Shown piece by piece: positions 29,593 through 42,714 of a DNA stretch of 64,000 nt. The notes below the pieces were generated by a model. It did not search any database, had not been told where the DNA came from, and was given only the letters and a program-made list of their open reading frames with translations. Within the stretch, counting starts at the first letter, position 1; each line of letters opens with the position of its first letter. The stretch comes from Tomocerus qinae (Eukaryota > Arthropoda > Collembola > Entomobryomorpha > Tomoceridae): positions 138,715,875 to 138,779,874 of the forward strand of contig CM034546.1 of the NCBI GenBank assembly GCA_020055645.1, written 5' to 3'. A program made the position numbers and the translations under genes.

Positions 29593-32500
29593 TTGATTTT
29601 CTTATAACACCAGTTACCTCAGGTCAACTAATATCTGCCCCACTTTATAATGATATGTTTATAGTGCCGCGGTGGCAGAAATATTTGCGCAGATCGATTT
29701 TGGAAATAGAAGTTATAACCGTGAAATGGTTTTGAACTTCATGGAATTTAATTTTAAGTGAGTTTTATTTTCTGATATTAAAAGAGACCTCAGGTTAGGC
29801 AATATCTGCGAAAGTCTCTAATGATCGGTTGTTAATTCTGTGGTGGCAGATGTGATGGCGCAGATCGATTTCACAAATAAAAACTATAAACCTGAAGTGG
29901 TTTTGAATCTCACGGAATTTAATTTCAAGTGAAATTCATTGTCTTATAACACCGGTGACCTCAGGTCAAGTAATATCTGCGCCACTCTATAATGATATGT
30001 TTTTAATGCCGCAGTGGCAGAAATAATTGCGCAGATCGATTTTGGAAATAAAAGTTATAACTGTGAAATGGTTTCGAACTTCATGTAAATTAATTTCAAC
30101 TGAAATTCATTTTTTTATAGCACCAGTACCCTCAGGTCAGGTAATATCTGCGACACTCTACAATAATCTGTTTTTAATACTGCGGTGGCAGATGTTATGT
30201 CGCAGATCGATTTTAGAAATAAAAATTATAAACGTGAAATGGTTACGAATTTCATGGAATTTAATTTCAAGTGAAATTCATTTTGTTATAACACCAGTGA
30301 CCTTAGGTCAAGTAACATCTGCGCCACTCCCTATTGATATGTTTTTAATGCCGCGGAGGTAGAAATGATTGCGCAGATCGATTTTAGAAGTGAAATGGTT
30401 TCGAATTTCATGGAATTTAATTTCAAGTGAAACTCATTTTCTGATATTACTAGTGACCTCAGGTTAGGCAATATCTGCGACAGTCTCTAATGATCGGTTG
30501 TTAATTCTGTGGTGGATGTGATGGCGCAGATCGATTTCAGAAATAAAAACTTTAAACTTGAAGTGGTTTCGAATCTCATGGAATTTAATTTCAAGTGAAA
30601 TTCATTTTCTGATATTACGAGTGACCTCAGGTTATGTAATATCTGCGACACTATAAATTTTTGGTTGTTAATGCTGTGGTAGCAGATCTGATGGCGCAGA
30701 TCGATTTCAGAAATAAAAATTATAAACGTGAAATGGTTTGGAATTTCATGGAATTTAATTTTAAGTGAAACTCATTTTCTGATATTACTAGTGACCTCAG
30801 GTTAGGCAATATCTGCGACAGTCTCTAATGATTGGTTGTTAATTCTGTGGTGGCAGATATGATGGCGCAGATCGATTTCAGAAATAAAAACTATAAACCT
30901 GAAGTGGTTTTGAATCTCACGGAATTTAATTTCAAGTGAAATTCATTTTCTTATAACACCGGTGACCTCAGGTCAAGTAATATCTGCGCCACTCTATAAT
31001 GATATGATTTTAATGCCGTGGTGGCAGAAATAATTGCGCAGATCGATTTTGGAAATAAAAATTTTAGACGTGAATGAGTTTCGAATTTCATGGAATTTAA
31101 TTTCAAGTGAAATTCATTTTGTTATAACACCAGGGACCTCAGGTCAAGTAATATCTGTGCCACTCTATAATGATATGATTTTAATGCCCCGGTGGCAGAA
31201 ATAATTGCGCAGATCGATTTTGGAAATAGAAGTTATAACCGTGAAATGGTTTCGAACTTTATTTTGATTAATTTCAACTGGAATTCATTTTTTTATAGCA
31301 CCAGTGACCTAAGGTCAGGTTATATCTGCGACACTCTACAATAATCTGTTTTTAATACTGCGGTGGCAGATGTGATGTCGCAGATCGATTTTGGAAATAA
31401 AAATTATAAACGTGAAATGGTTTCGAATTTCATGGAATTTAATTTTAAGTGAGTTATATTTTCTGATATTAACAGAGACCTCAGATTAGGTAATATCTGC
31501 GACACTATAAAGTTTCGGCTGTTAATGCTGTAATGGCAGATGTGATGGCGCAGATCGATTTCAGAAATAAAAATTATAAACGTGAAATGGTTTCGAATTT
31601 CATGGAATTTAATTTTAAGTGAGTTATATTTTCTGATATTAGCAGAGACCTTAGGTTAGGTAATATCTGGGACAGTCTCTAATGATCGGTTGTTAGTTCT
31701 GTGGTGGCAGATGTGATGGCGCAGATCCATTTCAGAAATAAAAACAATAAACCTGAAGTTGTTTCGAATCTCATGGAATTTAATTTCAAGTGAAATTGAT
31801 TTTCTTATAACACCAGTTACCTCAGGTCAACTAATATCTGCCCCACTTTATAATGATATGTTTATAGTGCCGCGGTGGCAGAAATATTTGCGCAGATCGA
31901 TTTTGGAAATAGAAGTTATAACCGTGAAATGGTTTTGAACTTCATGGAATTTAATTTTAAGTGAGTTTTATTTTCTGATATTAAAAGAGACCTCAGGTTA
32001 GGCAATATCTGCGAAAGTCTCTAATGATCGGTTGTTAATTCTGTGGTGGCAGATGTGATGGCGCAGATCGATTTCACAAATAAAAACTATAAACCTGAAG
32101 TGGTTTTGAATTTCATGGAATTTAATTTCAAGTGAAATTCATTTTCTTATAATACCAGTGACCTTAGGTTAAGTAACATCTGCGCCACTCCCTGTTGATA
32201 TGTTTTTAATGCCGCGGAGGTAGAAATGATTGCGCAGATCGATTTTGGAAATAAAAGTTATAACCGTGAAATGGTTTCGAACTTCATGTAAATTAATTTC
32301 TACTAAAATTCATTTTTTTATAGCACCAGTGACTTCAGGTCAGGTAATATCTGCGACACTCTCCAATAATCTGTTTTTAATACTGCGGTGGCAGATGCGA
32401 TGGCGCAGATCAATTTTAGAAATAAAAATTATAAACGTGAAATGGTTTCGAATTTCATGGAATTTAATTTCAAGTGAAACTCATTTTCTGATATTAGTAG

Positions 32501-32743
32501 TGACCTCAGGTTAGGTAATACTCTGCGACAGTCTCTAATGATCGGTTGTTAATGCTGCGGTGGGAGATGTGATGGCGTAGGTCGATTTTAGAAATAAAAA
32601 TTTTAAACGTGAATGAGTTTCGAATTTCATGGAATTTAATTTCAAGTGAAATTCATTTTGTTATAATACCAGTGACCTTAGGTCAAGTAACATCTGCGCC
32701 ACTCCCTGTTGATATGTTTTTAATGCCGCGGAGGTAGAAATGA

Positions 32744-33937
32744 TTGCGCAGATCGATTTTGGAAATAAAAGTTATAACCGTGAAATGGTTTCGAACTTCA
32801 TGTAAATTAATTTCTACTAAAATTCATTTTTTATAGCACCAGTGACCTCAGGTCAGGTAATATCTGCGACACTCTCCAATAATCTGTTTTTAATACTGCG
32901 GTGGCAGATGCGATGGCGCAGATCAATTTTAGAAATAAAAATTATAAACGTGAAATGGTTTCGAATTTCATGGAATTTAATTTCAAGTGAAACTCATTTT
33001 CTGATATTAGTAGTGACCTCAGGTTAGGTAATATCTGCGACAGTCTCTAATGATCGGTTGTTAATTCTGTGGTGGCAGATGTGATGGCGCAGATCGATTT
33101 CAGAAATAAAAACAATAAACCTGAAGTGGTTTCGAATCTCTTGTAATTTAATTTCAAGTGAAATTCATTTTCTTATAACACCGGTGACCTCAGGTCAAGT
33201 AATATCTGCGCCACTCTATAATGATATGTTTTTAATGCCGCGGTGGCAGAAATAATTTCGCAGATCGGATTTGGAAATAAAAATTTTAAACGTGAATGAG
33301 TTTCGATTTTCATGGAATTTAATTTCAAGTGAAATTCATTTTGTTATAACACAAGTGACCTTAGCTCAAGTAACATCTGCACCACTCCCTATTGATATGT
33401 TTTTAATGCCGCGGAGGTAGAAATGATTGCGCAGATCGATTTTGGAAATAAAAGTTATAACCGTGAAATGGTTTCGAACTTCATTTTGATTAATTTCAAC
33501 TGGAATTCATTTTTTGTAGCACCAGTGACCTAAGGTCAGGTTATATCTGCGACACTCTACAATAATCTGTTTTTAATACTGCGGTGGCAGATGCGATGGC
33601 GCAGATCAATTTTAGAAATAAAAATTATAAACGTGAAATGGTTTCGAATTTCATGGAATTTAATTTCAAGTGAAACTCATTTTCTGATATTAGTAGTGAC
33701 CTCAGGTTAGGTAATACTCTGCGACACTCTAATCATCGGTTGTTAATGCTGCGGTGGGAGATGTGATGGCGTAGGTCGATTTTAGAAATAAAAATTTTAA
33801 ACGTGAATGAGTTTCGAATTTCATGGAATTTAATTTCAAGTGAAATTCATTTTGTTATAATACCAGTGACCTTAGGTCAAGTAACATCTGCGCCACTCCC
33901 TGTTGATATGTTTTTAATGCCGCGGAGGTAGAAATGA
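32744..33937 (+). repeat. 1195-bp satellite HOR (7-mer), copy 2
   Basis: The order of monomer variants is the same as at 4421-5615. A one-base loss in the T run near 32827 makes it 1194 bp. It is separated from the third copy (34450) by a 512-bp trimer. The loss breaks the fortuitous open frame that the other copies carry. Confidence 0.75.
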
Positions 33938-34449
33938 TTGCGCAGATCGATTTTGGAAATAAAAGTTATAACCGTGAAATGGTTTCGAACTTCATGTAAA
34001 TTAATTTCTACTAAAATTCATTTTTTTATAGCACCAGTGACCTCAGGTCAGGTAATATCTGCGACACTCTCCAATAATCTGTTTTTAATACTGCGGTGGC
34101 AGATGCGATGGCGCAGATCAATTTTAGAAATAAAAATTATAAACGTGAAATGGTTTCGAATTTCATGGAATTTAATTTCAAGTGAAACTCATTTTCTGAT
34201 ATTAGTAGTGACCTCAGGTTAGGTAATATCTGCGGCACTATAAATTTTTGGTTGTTAATGCATTGGTAGCAGATCTGATGGCGCAGATCGATTTCAGAAA
34301 TGAAAATTATAAACGTGAATGAGTTTCAAATTTCATGAAATTTAATTTCAAGTGAAATTCATTTTGTTATAACACCAGTGACCTTAGGTCAAGTAACATC
34401 TGCACCACTCCCTATTGATATGTTTTTAATGCCGCGCAGGTAGAAATGA

Positions 34450-35644
34450 TTGCGCAGATCGATTTTGGAAATAAAAGTTATAACCGTGAAATGGTTTCGA
34501 ACTTCATGTAAATTAATTTCTACTAAAATTCATTTTTTTATAGCACCAGTGACCTCAGGTCAGGTAATATCTGCGACACTCTCCAATAATCTGTTTTTAA
34601 TACTGCGGTGGCAGATGCGATGGCGCAGATCAATTTTAGAAATAAAAATTATAAACGTGAAATGGTTTCGAATTTCATGGAATTTAATTTCAAGTGAAAC
34701 TCATTTTCTGATATTAGTAGTGACCTCAGGTTAGGTAATATCTGCGACAGTCTCTAATGATCGGTTGTTAATTCTGTGGTGGCAGATGTGATGGCGCAGA
34801 TCGATTTCAGAAATAAAAACAATAAACCTGAAGTGGTTTCGAATCTCTTGTAATTTAATTTCAAGTGAAATTCATTTTCTTATAACACCGGTGACCTCAG
34901 GTCAAGTAATATCTGCGCCACTCTATAATGATATGTTTTTAATGCCGCGGTGGCAGAAATAATTTCGCAGATCGGATTTGGAAATAAAAATTTTAAACGT
35001 GAATGAGTTTCGAATTTCATGGAATTTAATTTCAAGTGAAATTCATTTTGTTATAACACAAGTGACCTTAGCTCAAGTAACATCTGCACCACTCCCTATT
35101 GATATGTTTTTAATGCCGCGGAGGTAGAAATGATTGCGCAGATCGATTTTGGAAATAAAAGTTATAACCGTGAAATGGTTTCGAACTTCATTTTGATTAA
35201 TTTCAACTGGAATTCATTTTTTGTAGCACCAGTGACCTAAGGTCAGGTTATATCTGCGACACTCTACAATAATCTGTTTTTAATACTGCGGTGGCAGATG
35301 CGATGGCGCAGATCAATTTTAGAAATAAAAATTATAAACGTGAAATGGTTTCGAATTTCATGGAATTTAATTTCAAGTGAAACTCATTTTCTGATATTAG
35401 TAGTGACCTCAGGTTAGGTAATACTCTGCGACACTCTAATCATCGGTTGTTAATGCTGCGGTGGGAGATGTGATGGCGTAGGTCGATTTTAGAAATAAAA
35501 ATTTTAAACGTGAATGAGTTTCGAATTTCATGGAATTTAATTTCAAGTGAAATTCATTTTGTTATAATACCAGTGACCTTAGGTCAAGTAACATCTGCGC
35601 CACTCCCTGTTGATATGTTTTTAATGCCGCGGAGGTAGAAATGA
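34450..35644 (+). repeat. 1195-bp satellite HOR (7-mer), copy 3
   Basis: A third 1195-bp copy, ending where the next type C monomer starts at 35645. It has the same tttcgcagatcgg variant (near 34970) and cttcattttgattaatttc variant (near 35187). It agrees with copy 2 rather than copy 1 at the ggtggcagatgcgatggcgc segment near 35290. Confidence 0.75.
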
Positions 35645-36428
35645 TTGCGCAGATCGATTTTGGAAATAAAAGTTATAACCGTGAAATGGTTTCGAACTTC
35701 ATGTAAATTAATTTCTACTAAAATTCATTTTTTTATAGCACCAGTGACCTCAGGTCAGGTAATATCTGCGACACTCTCCAATAATCTGTTTTTAATACTG
35801 CGGTGGCAGATGCGATGGCGCAGAACAATTTTAGAAATAAAAATTATAAACGTGAAATGGTTTCGAATTTCATGGAATTTAATTTCAAGTGAAACTCATT
35901 TTCTGATATTAGTAGTGACCTCAGGTTAGGTAATATCTGCGGCACTATAAATTTTTGGTTGTTAATGCTGTGGTAGCAGATCTGATGGCGCAGATCGATT
36001 TTGGAAATGAAAATTATAAACGTGAATGAGTTTCGAATTTCATGAAATTTAATTTCAAGTGAAATTCATTTTGTTATAACACCAGTGACCTTAGGTCAAG
36101 TAACATCTGCACCACTCCCTATTGATATGTTTTTAATGCCGCGGAGGTAGAAATGATTGCGCAGATCGATTTTGGAAATAAAAGGTATAACCGTGAAATG
36201 GTTTCGAACTTCATTTTGATTAATTTCAACTGGAATTCATTTTTTATAGCACCAGTGACCTAAGGTCAGGTTATATCTGCGACACTCTACAATAATCTGT
36301 TTTTAATACTGCGGTGGCTGATGTGATGTCGCAGATCGATTTTAGAAATAAAAATTATAAACGTGAAATGGTTTCGAATTTCATGGAATTTAATTTCAAG
36401 TGAAACTCATTTTGTGATATTACTAGTG

Positions 36429-36445
36429 ACCTCAGGGCGCAATCA
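36429..36445. other. Satellite orientation switch point
   Basis: Forward monomers stop inside a type A monomer after gtgacctcagg (ending 36436). The next bases, gcgcaatcattcctcccacc, are reverse-complement satellite in a different phase of the monomer. No spacer, target-site duplication or foreign insert is visible between the orientations, so the join is direct, as expected for an inversion or a palindromic fusion breakpoint. An assembly join between two arrays is the alternative. Confidence 0.85.
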
Positions 36446-39400
36446 TTCCTCCCACCGCAGCATTAAAAACATATCATTAAAAAGTGGCGCAGATATTACT
36501 TGACCTGAAGTTACTGGTGTTATAACAAAATTAATTTCACTTTAAATTAAATTCCGTGAAATTCGAAACCAATTCAGGTTTATAGTTTTTATTTCTGAAA
36601 TCGATCTGCGACATCACATCAGCCACCGCAGTATTGAAAACAGATTATTGGAGAGTGTCGCAGATATAACCTGACCTTAGGTCACTGGTGCTATAAAAAA
36701 TGAATTCCAGTTGAAATTAAATTCCATGAAATTCGAAACCATTTCATGGTTATAAATTTTACTTCTAAAATCGACCTGCGCCATCACACCTACCACCGCA
36801 GCATTAACAACCGATAATTTATAGTGTCGCAGATATTACCTAACCTGAGGTCAGTAGTAGTATCAGAAAAATAGTTTCACTTGAAATTAAATTCCATGAT
36901 ATTCGAAACCATTTCACGTTTATATTTTTATTTCTAAAATCGATCTGCGCCATTGCATCTGCCACCATAGTATTAAAAACATATCATTAGGGAGTGGAGC
37001 AGATATTACTTGACCTGAGATCACTGGTGTTATAAACAAATGAATTTCACTTGAAATTAAATTCCATGAAATTCGAAACCATTTCACGTTTATAATTTTT
37101 ATTTCTGAAATCGATTTGCGCCATCACATTTTCCACCACAGCATTAACAACCGATAATTTATAGTTTCGCCGATATTACCTAACCTGAGGTCAGTAGTAG
37201 TATCAGAAAAATAGTTTCACTTGAAATTAAATTCCATGATATTCGAAACCATTTCACGTTTATATTTTTATTTCTAAAATCGATCTGCGCCATTGCATCT
37301 GCCACCATATTATTAAAAACATATCATTAGGGAGTGGAGCAGATATTACTTGACCTGAGATCACTGGTGTTATAAACAAATGAATTTCACTTGAAATTAA
37401 ATTCCATGAAATTCGAAACCATTTCACGGTTATAAATTTTACTTCTAAAATCGACCTGCGTCATCACACCTACCACCGCAGCATTAACAACCGATGTTTA
37501 CAGAGTGTCGTAGATGATACAAGACCTGAGGTCACTGGGGTTATAACAAAATAAATTTCATTTAAAATTAAATTCCATGAAATTCGAAACCATTTCACGT
37601 TTATAATTTTTATTTCCAAAATCCATCTCCGCAATCATTTCTGCCACCGCGGAATTAAAAACATATCATTAAAGAGTAGCGCAGATATTACTTGACCTGA
37701 GGTCACTGGTGTTGTAAGAAAATGAATTTCACTTGAAATTATTTTCCATGAAATTCGAAACAATTTCACGTTTATAATTTTTATTTCTGAAATCGATCTG
37801 CGCCATCACATTTTCCACCACAGCATTAACAACCGATAATTTATAGTGTCGCAGATATTACCTAACCTGAGGTCACTAGTAGTATCAGAAAATAAGTTTC
37901 ACTTGAAATTAAATTCCATGAAATTCGAAACCATTTCACGTTTATAATTATTATTTCTGAAATCGATCTGCGCCATCACATTTTCCACCACAGCATTATC
38001 AACCGATAATTTATAGTTTCGCCGATATTATCTAACCTGAGGTCACTAGTAGTATCAAAAAATGAGTTTCACTTGAAATTAAATTCCATGAAATTCGAAA
38101 CTATTTCACGTTTATAATTTTTATTTCTAAAATCGATCTGCACCATCGCATCTGCCACCATAGTACTAAAAACATATCATTAGGGAGTGGAGCAGATATT
38201 ACTTGACCTGAGGTCACTGGTGTTTTAACAAAATGAATTTTACTTGAAATTAAATTCCATGAAATTCGAAACCATTTCACGGTTATAAATTTTACTTCTA
38301 AAATCGACCTACGTCATCACATCTGCCACCACAGCAGTAACAACTGATCATTAGAGAGTGTCGTAGATATTACCAGACCTGAGGTCACTGTTAGTATAAC
38401 AAAATAAATTTCATTTGAAATTAAATTCCATGAAATTCGAAACCATTTCACGTTTATAATTTTTATTTCTGAAATCGGTCTGCGGCATCACATCAGCCAG
38501 CGCAGTAATTAAAACAGATCATTGGAGAGTTTCGCAGACATTAGTAAACCTTAGGTCACTGGTGCTACAAGAAAATGAATTTCACTTGAAATTAAATTAC
38601 ATTAAATTCGAAACCATTTCACGGTTATAATTTTTATTTCCAAAATTCATCTCCGCAATCATTTCTGCCACCGCGGCATTAAAAACATATCATTAAAGAG
38701 TAGCGCAGGTATTATAGGACCTGAGGTCACTGGTGTTATAAGAAAATGAATTTCACTTGAAATTAAATTCCATAAAATTCGAAACCATTTCACGTTTATA
38801 ATTTTTATTTCTGAAATCGATCTGTGCCATCACATTTTCCACCGCAGCATTAACAACCGATAATTTATAGTTTCGCCGATATTACCTAACCTGAGGTCAC
38901 TAGTAGTATCAGAAAATGAGTTTCACTTGAAATTAAATTCCATGATATTCGAAACCATTTCACGTTTATAATTTTTATTTCTAAAATCGATCTGCGCCAT
39001 CGCATCTGCCACCATAGTATTAAAAACATATCATTAGGGAGTGGAGCAGATATTAATTGACCTGAGATCACTGGTGTTATAACAAAATAAATTTAACTTG
39101 AAATTAAATTCTATGAAACTCGAAACCATTTCACGTTTATAATTTTTATTTCTAAAATCGATCTGCCTCATCGCATCTGCCACCGCAGAAGTAACGACCA
39201 ATGATTAGAGAGTGTCGTAGATATTACAAGACATGAGGTCACTGGTGTTATAACAAAATAAATTTCATTTGAAATTATATTCCATTAAATTCCAAAACAT
39301 TTCACGTTTATAATTTTTATTTCTGAAATCGATCTGCGCCATCACATCAGCCAGCGCAGTGTTAAACAGAGATCAATGGAGAGTGTCGCAGACATTAGCA

Positions 39401-42400
39401 AACCTGAGGTCACTGGTGCTACAAGAAAATGAATTTCAGTTGAAATTAAATTCCATGAAATTCGAAACCATTTCACGTTAAAATTTTTATTTCCAAAATC
39501 GATCTGCGCAATCATTTTTGCCACCGCGGCATTAAAAATATATCATTATTGAGTGGCTCAGATATTACTTGACCTGAGGTCACTGGTGTTATAAGAAAAT
39601 GAATTTCACTTGAAATTAAATTCCATGAAATTTGAAACTCATTCAAGTTTATAATTTTTATTTCTGAAATCGATCTGCGCAATCACACTTTCCACCACAG
39701 CATTAACAACCGATAATTTATAGTGTCGCAGATATTACCTAACCTCAGGTCACTAGTAGTATCAAAAAATGAGTTTCACTTGAAATTAAATTCCATGAAA
39801 TTCGAGACCATTTCACGTTTATAATTTTTATTTCTAAAATCGATCTGCGCCTTCGCATCTGCCACCGCAGTATTAAAAACATATCTTTAGTGAGTGGCGC
39901 AAATATAACTTGACCTGATGTCACTGGTGTTATAAGAAAATGAATTTCAGTTGAAATTAAATTCCATGAAATTCGAAGCCATTTTACGGTTTTAAATTTT
40001 ATTTCCAAAATCGATCTGCGCAATCATTTCTGCCACCGCGGCATTAAAACCATATCATTATAGAACGGCGCAGATATTACTTGACCTGAGGTCACTGGTG
40101 TTATAAGAAAATGAATTTCACTTGAAATTAAATTCCATAAAATTCGAAACCATTTCACGTTTATAATTTTTATTTCTGAAATCGATCTGTGCCATCACAT
40201 TTTCCACCGCAGCATTAACAACCGATAATTTATAGTTTCGCCGATATTACCTAACCTGAGGTCACTAGTAGTATCAGAAAATGAGTTTCACTTGAAATTA
40301 AATTCCATGATATTCGAAACCATTTCACGTTTATAATTTTTATTTCTAAAATCGATCTGCGCCATCGCATCTGCCACCATAGTATTAAAAACATATCATT
40401 AGGGAGTGGAGCAGATATTAATTGACCTGAGATCACTGGTGTTATAACAAAATAAATTTAACTTGAAATTAAATTCTATGAAACTCGAAACCATTTCACG
40501 TTTATAATTTTTATTTCTAAAATCGATCTGCCTCATCGCATCTGCCACCGCAGAAGTAACGACCAATGATTAGAGAGTGTCGTAGATATTACAAGACATG
40601 AGGTCACTGGTGTTATAACAAAATAAATTTCATTTGAAATTATATTCCATTAAATTCCAAAACATTTCACGTTTATAATTTTTATTTCTGAAATCGATCT
40701 GCGCCATCACATCAGCCAGCGCAGTGTTAAACAGAGATCAATGGAGAGTGTCGCAGACATTAGCAAACCTGAGGTCACTGGTGCTACAAGAAAATGAATT
40801 TCAGTTGAAATTAAATTCCATGAAATTCGAAACCATTTCACGTTAAAATTTTTATTTCCAAAATCGATCTGCGCAATCATTTCTGCCACCGCGGCATTAA
40901 AAATATATCATTATTGAGTGGCTCAGATATTACTTGACCTGAGGTCACTGGTGTTATAAGAAAATGAATTTCACTTGAAATTAAATTCCATGAAATTTGA
41001 AACTCATTCAAGTTTATAATTTTTATTTCTGAAATCGATCTGCGCAATCACACTTTCCACCACAGCATTAACAACCGATAATTTATAGTGTCGCAGATAT
41101 TACCTAACCTCAGGTCACTAGTAGTATCAAAAAATGAGTTTCACTTGAAATTAAATTCCATGAAAATCGAGACCATTTCACGTTTATAATTTTTATTTCT
41201 AAAATCGATCTGCGCCTTCGCATCTGCCACCGCAGTATTAAAAACATATCTTTAGTGAGTGGCGCAAATATAACTTGACCTGATGTCACTGGTGTTATAA
41301 GAAAATGAATTTCAGTTGAAATTAAATTCCATGAAATTCGAAGCCATTTTACGGTTTTAAATTTTATTTCCAAAATCGATCTGCGCAATCATTTCTGCCA
41401 CCGCGGCATTAAAACCATATCATTATAGAACGGCGCAGATATTACTTGACCTGAGGTCACCGGTGTTATAAGAAAATGTATTTCACTTGAAATTAAATTC
41501 CATGAAATTCGAAACCACTTCAGGTTTATAGTTTTTATTTCTGAAATCGATCTGCGCCATCGCATCTGCCACCGCAGTATTAAAAACAGATTATTGGAGA
41601 GTGTGGCAGATATTACCTTACGTGAGGTCACTGGTGCTATAAAAAAATGAATTTCAATTGAAATTAATCTACATGTACTTCGAAACCATTTCACGGTTAC
41701 AACTGTTATTTCCAAAATCGATCTGCGCAATCATTTCTACCACCGCGGCATTAAAAACATATCATTAGAGAGTGGCGCAGATATTACTTGACCTGAGGTC
41801 ACTGGTGTTATAAGAAAATGAATTACACTTGAAATTAAATTCCATGAAATTCTCAACTATTTCACGGTTAAAATTTTTATTTAAAAAATCGGTCAGCGCC
41901 ATCATTGCTACCACCGTATCGTTAACAGTAGATCATGAGAGAGTGACGCAGATATTACGTGACCTCAGGTCACTGATGATATCATAAAATGAATTTCACT
42001 TAATTAATTCCATGAATTTCGTAACTATTTCACGTTTATAATTTTTATTTCTAAAGTAGATCTGTGCCACAACAATTGCCACCGCATCGTTAACAACCGA
42101 TCATTAGAAAATAGTCTCTGATATTACCTAACCTTAGGTTACTGGTAATATCAGAAAATGAATTTCGTCTGAAATTAAATTCCGTGAAATTCGAAACCAT
42201 TTCACGTTTATAATTTTACTTCTAAAATCGATCTGTGCCATTACATTTGCCACCGCAGTATTAAAAACACATGATTGGAGAGTGTCGCAGGTATTACCTG
42301 ACCTGAGGTCACTGGTGTTATAACAAAATGAATTTCAATTGAAAATAAATTCCGTGAAATTCGAAACCATTTCACAGTTAAAATTTTTAATTAAAAAATC

Positions 42401-42650
42401 GATCTGCGCCATCACATTTGCCACTGTAGAATTAACAACTGATCATTAGAGATAGTTTCAGTTATTACCTAACCTGAGGTCACTGGTGTTATAAGAAAAT
42501 GAATTTCGCTTGAAATTTAATTCCATGAAATTCTCAACTATTTCACGGTTAAAATTTTTATTTAAAAAATCGATCTGCGCCATCACTTTTTGCACCGAAG
42601 CGTTAACAATAGATCATGAGAGAGACAGATATTACGTGACCTGAGTTCAC
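36437..42650 (-). repeat. 171-bp satellite array, inverted orientation
   Basis: About 36 monomers of the same satellite read in reverse complement; the anchor aatcgatctgcgccatc recurs every 165-175 bp. Monomers here are more heterogeneous than those in the forward array, with private variants such as atagtttcgccgatatt and accatagtattaaaaacat. From about 41800 outward, divergence rises clearly (ttctcaactatttcacgg, atttaaaaaatcg). The array ends at gacctgagttcac near 42650. This gradient fits the usual picture of decayed monomers at satellite edges. Confidence 0.95.
38718..41447 (-). repeat. 1365-bp tandem duplication inside the inverted array
   Basis: Two adjacent copies, 38718-40082 and 40083-41447, match at a constant offset of 1365 bp (eight monomers). 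They are nearly identical. Visible differences include atcatttttgcc against atcatttctgcc (39512 and 40877) and gaaattcgag against gaaaatcgag (39799 and 41164). Such low divergence next to strongly diverged monomers just outside shows that duplication is recent and local. Confidence 0.85.
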
Positions 42651-42673
42651 AGGCAGGGAACTAAAAAGATACT

Positions 42674-42714
42674 CCTTTTTTACAAAAAAGGTAAAAAGTA
42701 CTACTTTTTACCTT
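42674..42714. repeat. Two overlapping palindromes at the satellite edge
   Basis: Inverted repeat 1 has 8-bp arms, ccTTTTTT (42674-42681) and AAAAAAgg (42684-42691), around two bases. Inverted repeat 2 has perfect 13-bp arms, aaggtaaaaagta (42688-42700) and tactttttacctt (42702-42714), around a single C. The arms overlap, so two alternative cruciforms are possible. The function is unknown. It lies 24 bp outside the last recognisable satellite monomer. Confidence 0.85.

Larger units (their letters stand above)
1..36436 (+). repeat. 171-bp satellite array, forward orientation
   Basis: The stretch is an uninterrupted head-to-tail tandem repeat with a period of about 169-173 bp. The anchor gcagatcgatttt recurs near 4, 175, 344, 517, 687 and 859, and so on to the end. 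At least three monomer types are visible. Type A carries ttctgatattactagtgacc, type B carries cttataacaccggtgacc and type C carries ttttatagcaccagtgacc. They share gaaatggtttcgaatttc and ggaatttaatttcaag blocks. Types are interleaved in ordered blocks that form higher-order repeats. Most monomers hold a palindromic or near-palindromic tgacctNaggtca core. Type C-A monomer pairs give fortuitous open frames because 171 is a multiple of three. The size, AT-richness and HOR structure fit a centromeric or pericentromeric satellite, but that role is inferred only. Confidence 0.97.

Noticed and set aside
2390-36000. Recurrent open frames of 61-113 residues across the satellite (RRSILEIK..., both orientations)
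   Set aside because: Each spans about one to two monomers and exists only because 171 is a multiple of three, so one frame stays open over adjacent repeats. The peptide repeats with the DNA, initiates from a TTG or an internal ATG, and is broken wherever the monomer length varies.
1-36436. Similarity in length to primate alpha satellite (about 171 bp)
   Set aside because: Only the length agrees; no alpha-satellite sequence or CENP-B box is visible, and the neighbouring elements point to an arthropod.
1-36436. ggttagg in the monomer as an insect telomere (TTAGG) link
   Set aside because: It occurs once per monomer without tandem TTAGG units, so it is a chance 5-mer.
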